DNA from: Oscheius onirici
Lineage: Eukaryota > Nematoda > Chromadorea > Rhabditida > Rhabditidae
DNA length: 64,000 nt
Assembly (NCBI GenBank): GCA_932521025.1
Contig: OW051473.1
Coordinates: forward strand, 5,828,001 to 5,892,000
Reading direction: 5' to 3'
The notes beneath the pieces were generated by a model that searched no databases, was not told the origin of the DNA, and saw only the letters and a list, made by a program, of their open reading frames with translations. The position numbers and the translations under genes are program-made. Below, one piece after another: positions 60,765 through 64,000 of the stretch (its first letter is position 1; each line of letters starts with the position of its first letter).

Positions 60765-62294
60765 CTATAGGTAGATTTCGGTTTCTTGCTCTGGCTGTAT
60801 GACAGCCTTGATATCTTTTCTGATGGTCGGATTACAGATGTAGTAAATGAACAATCGAATGGCGGATGTGAACATGTACATGAAGGATACCATATCCGAG
60901 AAAAATGTATGAAAAGTCGATGATAGTGTCTTGTCTTTCTCGTCCACAAGGATGTCATGTTCGGATCTGAACCAATTAGAACTTTTTCCACACCGACAAA
61001 AAGTTATCTACCGTTCTAAAATGGTGAGAATCAGATGAAGCGTGTTGGAGATTAGATACGAGGAGACGATCGCTGTCATTGTGTATACCGCGCTACGAAC
61101 TCCGGGTGACATCCCTTTTAACGACTGGAGCGGCAATCCGAGGGCTGAGATCTTCCCTGTTACAAATAAATGTTAAGCACAGCAAAAGCATGTTCTAACA
61201 ACTATAGCTAGAAATCAAGCCAAAAAGCAAACAGGCTGATCATCATTCCCTCATACTCACTTGTTTTAGGTGAATTGTCGTCACTGAGCAAGATTCGGCT
61301 TGGCGACGGACTTGGAGTGACAGGACGCAGTGTTTCTTCAGCCGGCGTATCCTGTTTGTTCATTTTCCTGACAATAACCTAAAATGACCATTTTAGTACG
61401 CATTTTAAACACATACCATGTTTAGAAAAACCAACAGTAGGAATGGTACAAGTGTTTGAGCAATTGTCATCAGATGAAAGTCAAAATAGCGGAACCATGT
61501 GCTATCGACAACCCAGTTTCTAAAATTTTTGTCAAGTTATAAGACCTTCATTTTAACCTTGGTCCAGTGATTTTGCTTCTAAAGTAATCTTCACAGAGTG
61601 GATACTCTTCCACTTGAAGTTGAAAAGCTGTAGGTATCCTCAAAACCACACAGACGAGCATACAAATTGCCATGGTCCATTTTCGTCCAGATTCGGAGTA
61701 AATTGCCCGCAAGGTCGGTTGCCGTCTAAATTTGGAGATCATTTGATTGTTCGGTCTCATGCTCACATTGTTCCGTATGTCCAGACCAATCTTTCGAGCG
61801 TTGCGAAGATCAGCATATACGGTATTACCAACTGAGTAAACTTGGCAACAACCCATACCGGTAGAATGTAAATGTAGTAAAGAACAAAAAGACTCTAAAA
61901 TAATATTGTTTGTTTTTCAAACTAAATTCTTACCTCTACTTGAGCGAAAGATACGATGGCATCTACTCCAAATAGAAGAATGTACTCCAGACAGATACCA
62001 AAATCAAGAAAGGCTAATGCAGTTGGATACAGAGTGGCTGGCGTACCCACTTGTTGCTACAAACTTATTCTTAAACAAATCATGACGGAAACGTACTTTT
62101 CTCGCGCAGAAGATATAGACGAGAAGCCCGTTTGCCACAGTTCCGAGGAAAGATATTGCTGTTGCTATAACAATGAGGAAGAAGCGTAAAAATGTATAGG
62201 TTTCAGACTAAACTTGGAAGAGTACTTTCTCGTAACAAGCACCTACCAAGGGACACGATGACTCTTCGTCATGAAGACCTATATAATCGTTCAT
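60765..62294 (-). CDS. rhodopsin-type GPCR, probable peptide receptor
   Basis: Seven-pass receptor. It begins MNDYIGLHDEESSCP just behind an ATTTTCAG acceptor. TM1 is FFLIVIATAISFLGTVANGL (GxxxN), TM2 region ATLYPTALAFLDFGICLEYI, TM3 end VIPYMLIFATLERLVWTYG (ER in place of DRY), TM4 WTMAICMLVCVVLRIP, an extracellular cysteine in EEYPLCEDYF, TM5 FHLMTIAQTLVPFLLLVFLN, TM6 AVYTMTAIVSSYLISNTLHL, TM7 FMYMFTSAIRLFIYYICNPT (NPxxR). A Pro/Ser-rich third cytosolic loop (TLRPVTPSPSPSR) holds likely phosphorylation sites. About 410 residues, eight or nine exons. It resembles nematode FMRFamide-type receptors in TM6-TM7, but the ligand and subfamily are not decided. Confidence 0.82.
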
Positions 62295-64000
62295 AATTTT
62301 CTGAAAATTGCAGGTTAGTGAGGGGAAAGTGACAGTGGATAAGAGTCAATCCAGGCAAAACAAACAAGGACATCTGGTGTGAGGAAAACTCTCCGTATAA
62401 ACTGAATGCCTAGGGACTGGACCATGTGGCACAAATTAACAGAAAATGGCTCATTCTAAAGTTTTCCGGGTTCAATTGACGCCTTTTACGCAGACAGACA
62501 CTAATAGCCACGTTGCGGCACCCCAAATACTTGGAAGTGCTCTACCTGCGACTAGGATCGCGGACGAGGAACTGGAGATGACTGTCAGATGATTGAGAAG
62601 AAATAATTATCCCCCATATTGTCTAGCCCAGCCGGATGGTATAATAAATGAGTTGGAGTAATAGTTGAGAGAAAAGATTACTTGGAAGCGGAAATGGGAA
62701 TCTCTCGGTGACGGAGGATGGAGAAGACCTAGTCGAGGCTGTGCAATCATCCGAGCAATTGCATTTGGCATCATTTTCAGCCACAGAATAATTTTTTGAC
62801 CAGTTTAGAACACCTACCTTGTTGAAAAAGTGCAGATCTAGAAATTCCATTACACAACTATTTTTTGCGTGATTGTGTTAATACCATATCTTGAGATTGG
62901 GATGAAATGAAGCTGGGAATTATGCAGCTACGGATGATTTGAAACTGTATAAGAAACTACTGCTCTATCAGTAAAAAACGTCGAATGAAGTGGAGCGCAG
63001 GAAATCTCACTAGCTGGAAAGGAAGAGAGAGTGCGCGGGACACGAGTTGCCAAGCTACTGTCACAGAAAGTTTTTTTCTTTGATGAAGTATCCGAGAGAG
63101 AGGATGTAACTCATTATACAATTGACATATGCAACAGGTCAAGTCGTCGCGAAATAAACTGATATCTTTCGGCATGGCCATCGCCTCGTGAGTAGGAGGT
63201 ATTTGATTGGATGTCCGGGAAGTGCACCCATAATTTTCTCTTGAATAGGGGGGTTGACGTGTTTGCAAAACAGTTAATTTCACTTCTGGTCCTAGAGACG
63301 GCAATTAGGAAGAGTTCTTCCAGTACCCACTCAAGGCGTTAAAGACCCTGCTGAGGAGGTCAAAATTAAAAATAACTACTCACATATTCTGCTGAAGATT
63401 TAGTGCCTTGAAGCCGAAAGACGAGGAAAAATTATTGCTCGAACCTCTGCTCGAAGAACAAGAGATATTACTCTCTGGAGACAATACCAATGAATTTTTT
63501 CAAACACTTCAAAAGTAACAGTGTGGTCGTTAGAACCAGGTGATTGCTCGCTATGTTCAACGTCGTCATTATGGCAATTTCCGACAGTTTGTCAGTTTTC
63601 GTCATGGCTTGAAACGCTGTATTAGATGGCATCAGAAAACAGGAAAAAGACTAATCTTGGGATCAACGTGAGGGGGAGGTCACAGAAGAGGATAACCAGT
63701 TTCCGGATAAATGTTGAAAATTGCAAATCGAAAATGATATGTTAATGAGCTACACATGTCGGATTTTGAACCGATCGGTTTAAAACCGACCCCGCGTGTT
63801 GTTGTTTCTTTGATTGACAGCACGATGGACGCTTTTAAACGATTGACACGCGAAGTGAGTGAGGCAACCTACGATTAGGATCCGTTTTGACGTAGAGCAC
63901 GATCTTCACGTTATGTAAATTGTGCAAACCTAAGGAGGCTAATAAGGTAGTGGCACGTAGCCGAGGGTTGAAAGAACAGCTCGCTTATCCTAAACAAGGT
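62295..64000. other. upstream of the GPCR, no supported gene
   Basis: Possible extra 5' exons of the GPCR cannot be excluded: a minus frame at 62850-62623 begins MEFLDLHFFNKVGVLNWS and an acceptor precedes the chosen GPCR start. The minus frame 63304-62957 shows no domain. A small palindromic cluster (AACCGATCGGTTT) lies at 63770-63782. No tRNA or other RNA gene was seen. Confidence 0.4.

Overview
The window is nuclear DNA of a nematode. Introns are mostly 31-50 nt with TTTCAG-type acceptors, and many start codons sit directly behind an acceptor-like sequence, as expected with spliced-leader trans-splicing. The gene set is also nematode in character: a ground-like protein, a GH19 chitinase, a Dispatched relative, a many-Kunitz/EGF protein, a divergent LGC-type channel and galectins. 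Base composition is moderate. It looks like a compact rhabditid genome outside Caenorhabditis; the genus cannot be fixed from this sequence. All exon joins below come from reading splice sites and phases by eye.

Layout. 1-2.7 kb: no convincing gene. 2.7-4.3 kb (-): galectin, probably with two carbohydrate-recognition domains. 4.8-9.6 kb (+): Golgi alpha-mannosidase II. 10.7-12.5 kb (-): the ciliary gene IFT52/osm-6 with a textbook RFX X-box. 13.1-15.3 kb (-): Lifeguard/TMBIM membrane protein with two alternative starts and its own X-box. 16.5-18.9 kb (+): pentameric ligand-gated channel with an unusual pore, no Cys-loop cysteines and a predicted N-terminal extension. 19.2-20.6 kb (-): GH19 chitinase. 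20.6-25.0 kb: gene-poor, with a few broken-looking coding fragments.

25.0-46.4 kb (+): the most striking part of the window, two neighbouring giant genes. Their secreted products (roughly 2,250 and 3,350 residues) are made of about 23 and about 36 alternating cysteine-rich modules (two types, A and B, each ending in a CCCxxxxC signature) and end in a hydrophobic tail, so they are probably anchored at the cell surface. The second gene is a patchwork: 2.9 kb at its 5' end looks identical to the first gene, introns included, followed by a 0.2 kb patch from the first gene's 3' end, then seven copies of a 1.3-1.4 kb, four-module unit with further near-identical patches. This is a fast-evolving array shaped by recombination and gene conversion.

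46.6-50.1 kb (-): Dispatched-family transporter. 50.8-51.3 kb (+): GFA/CENP-V-like zinc protein. 51.6-58.8 kb (-): large MEC-1-like protein with about 14 Kunitz domains, two EGF domains, TKRPPF repeats and a possible alternative ending. 59.1-60.4 kb (-): ground-like protein. 60.8-62.3 kb (-): rhodopsin-type GPCR. 62.3-64.0 kb: no supported gene.
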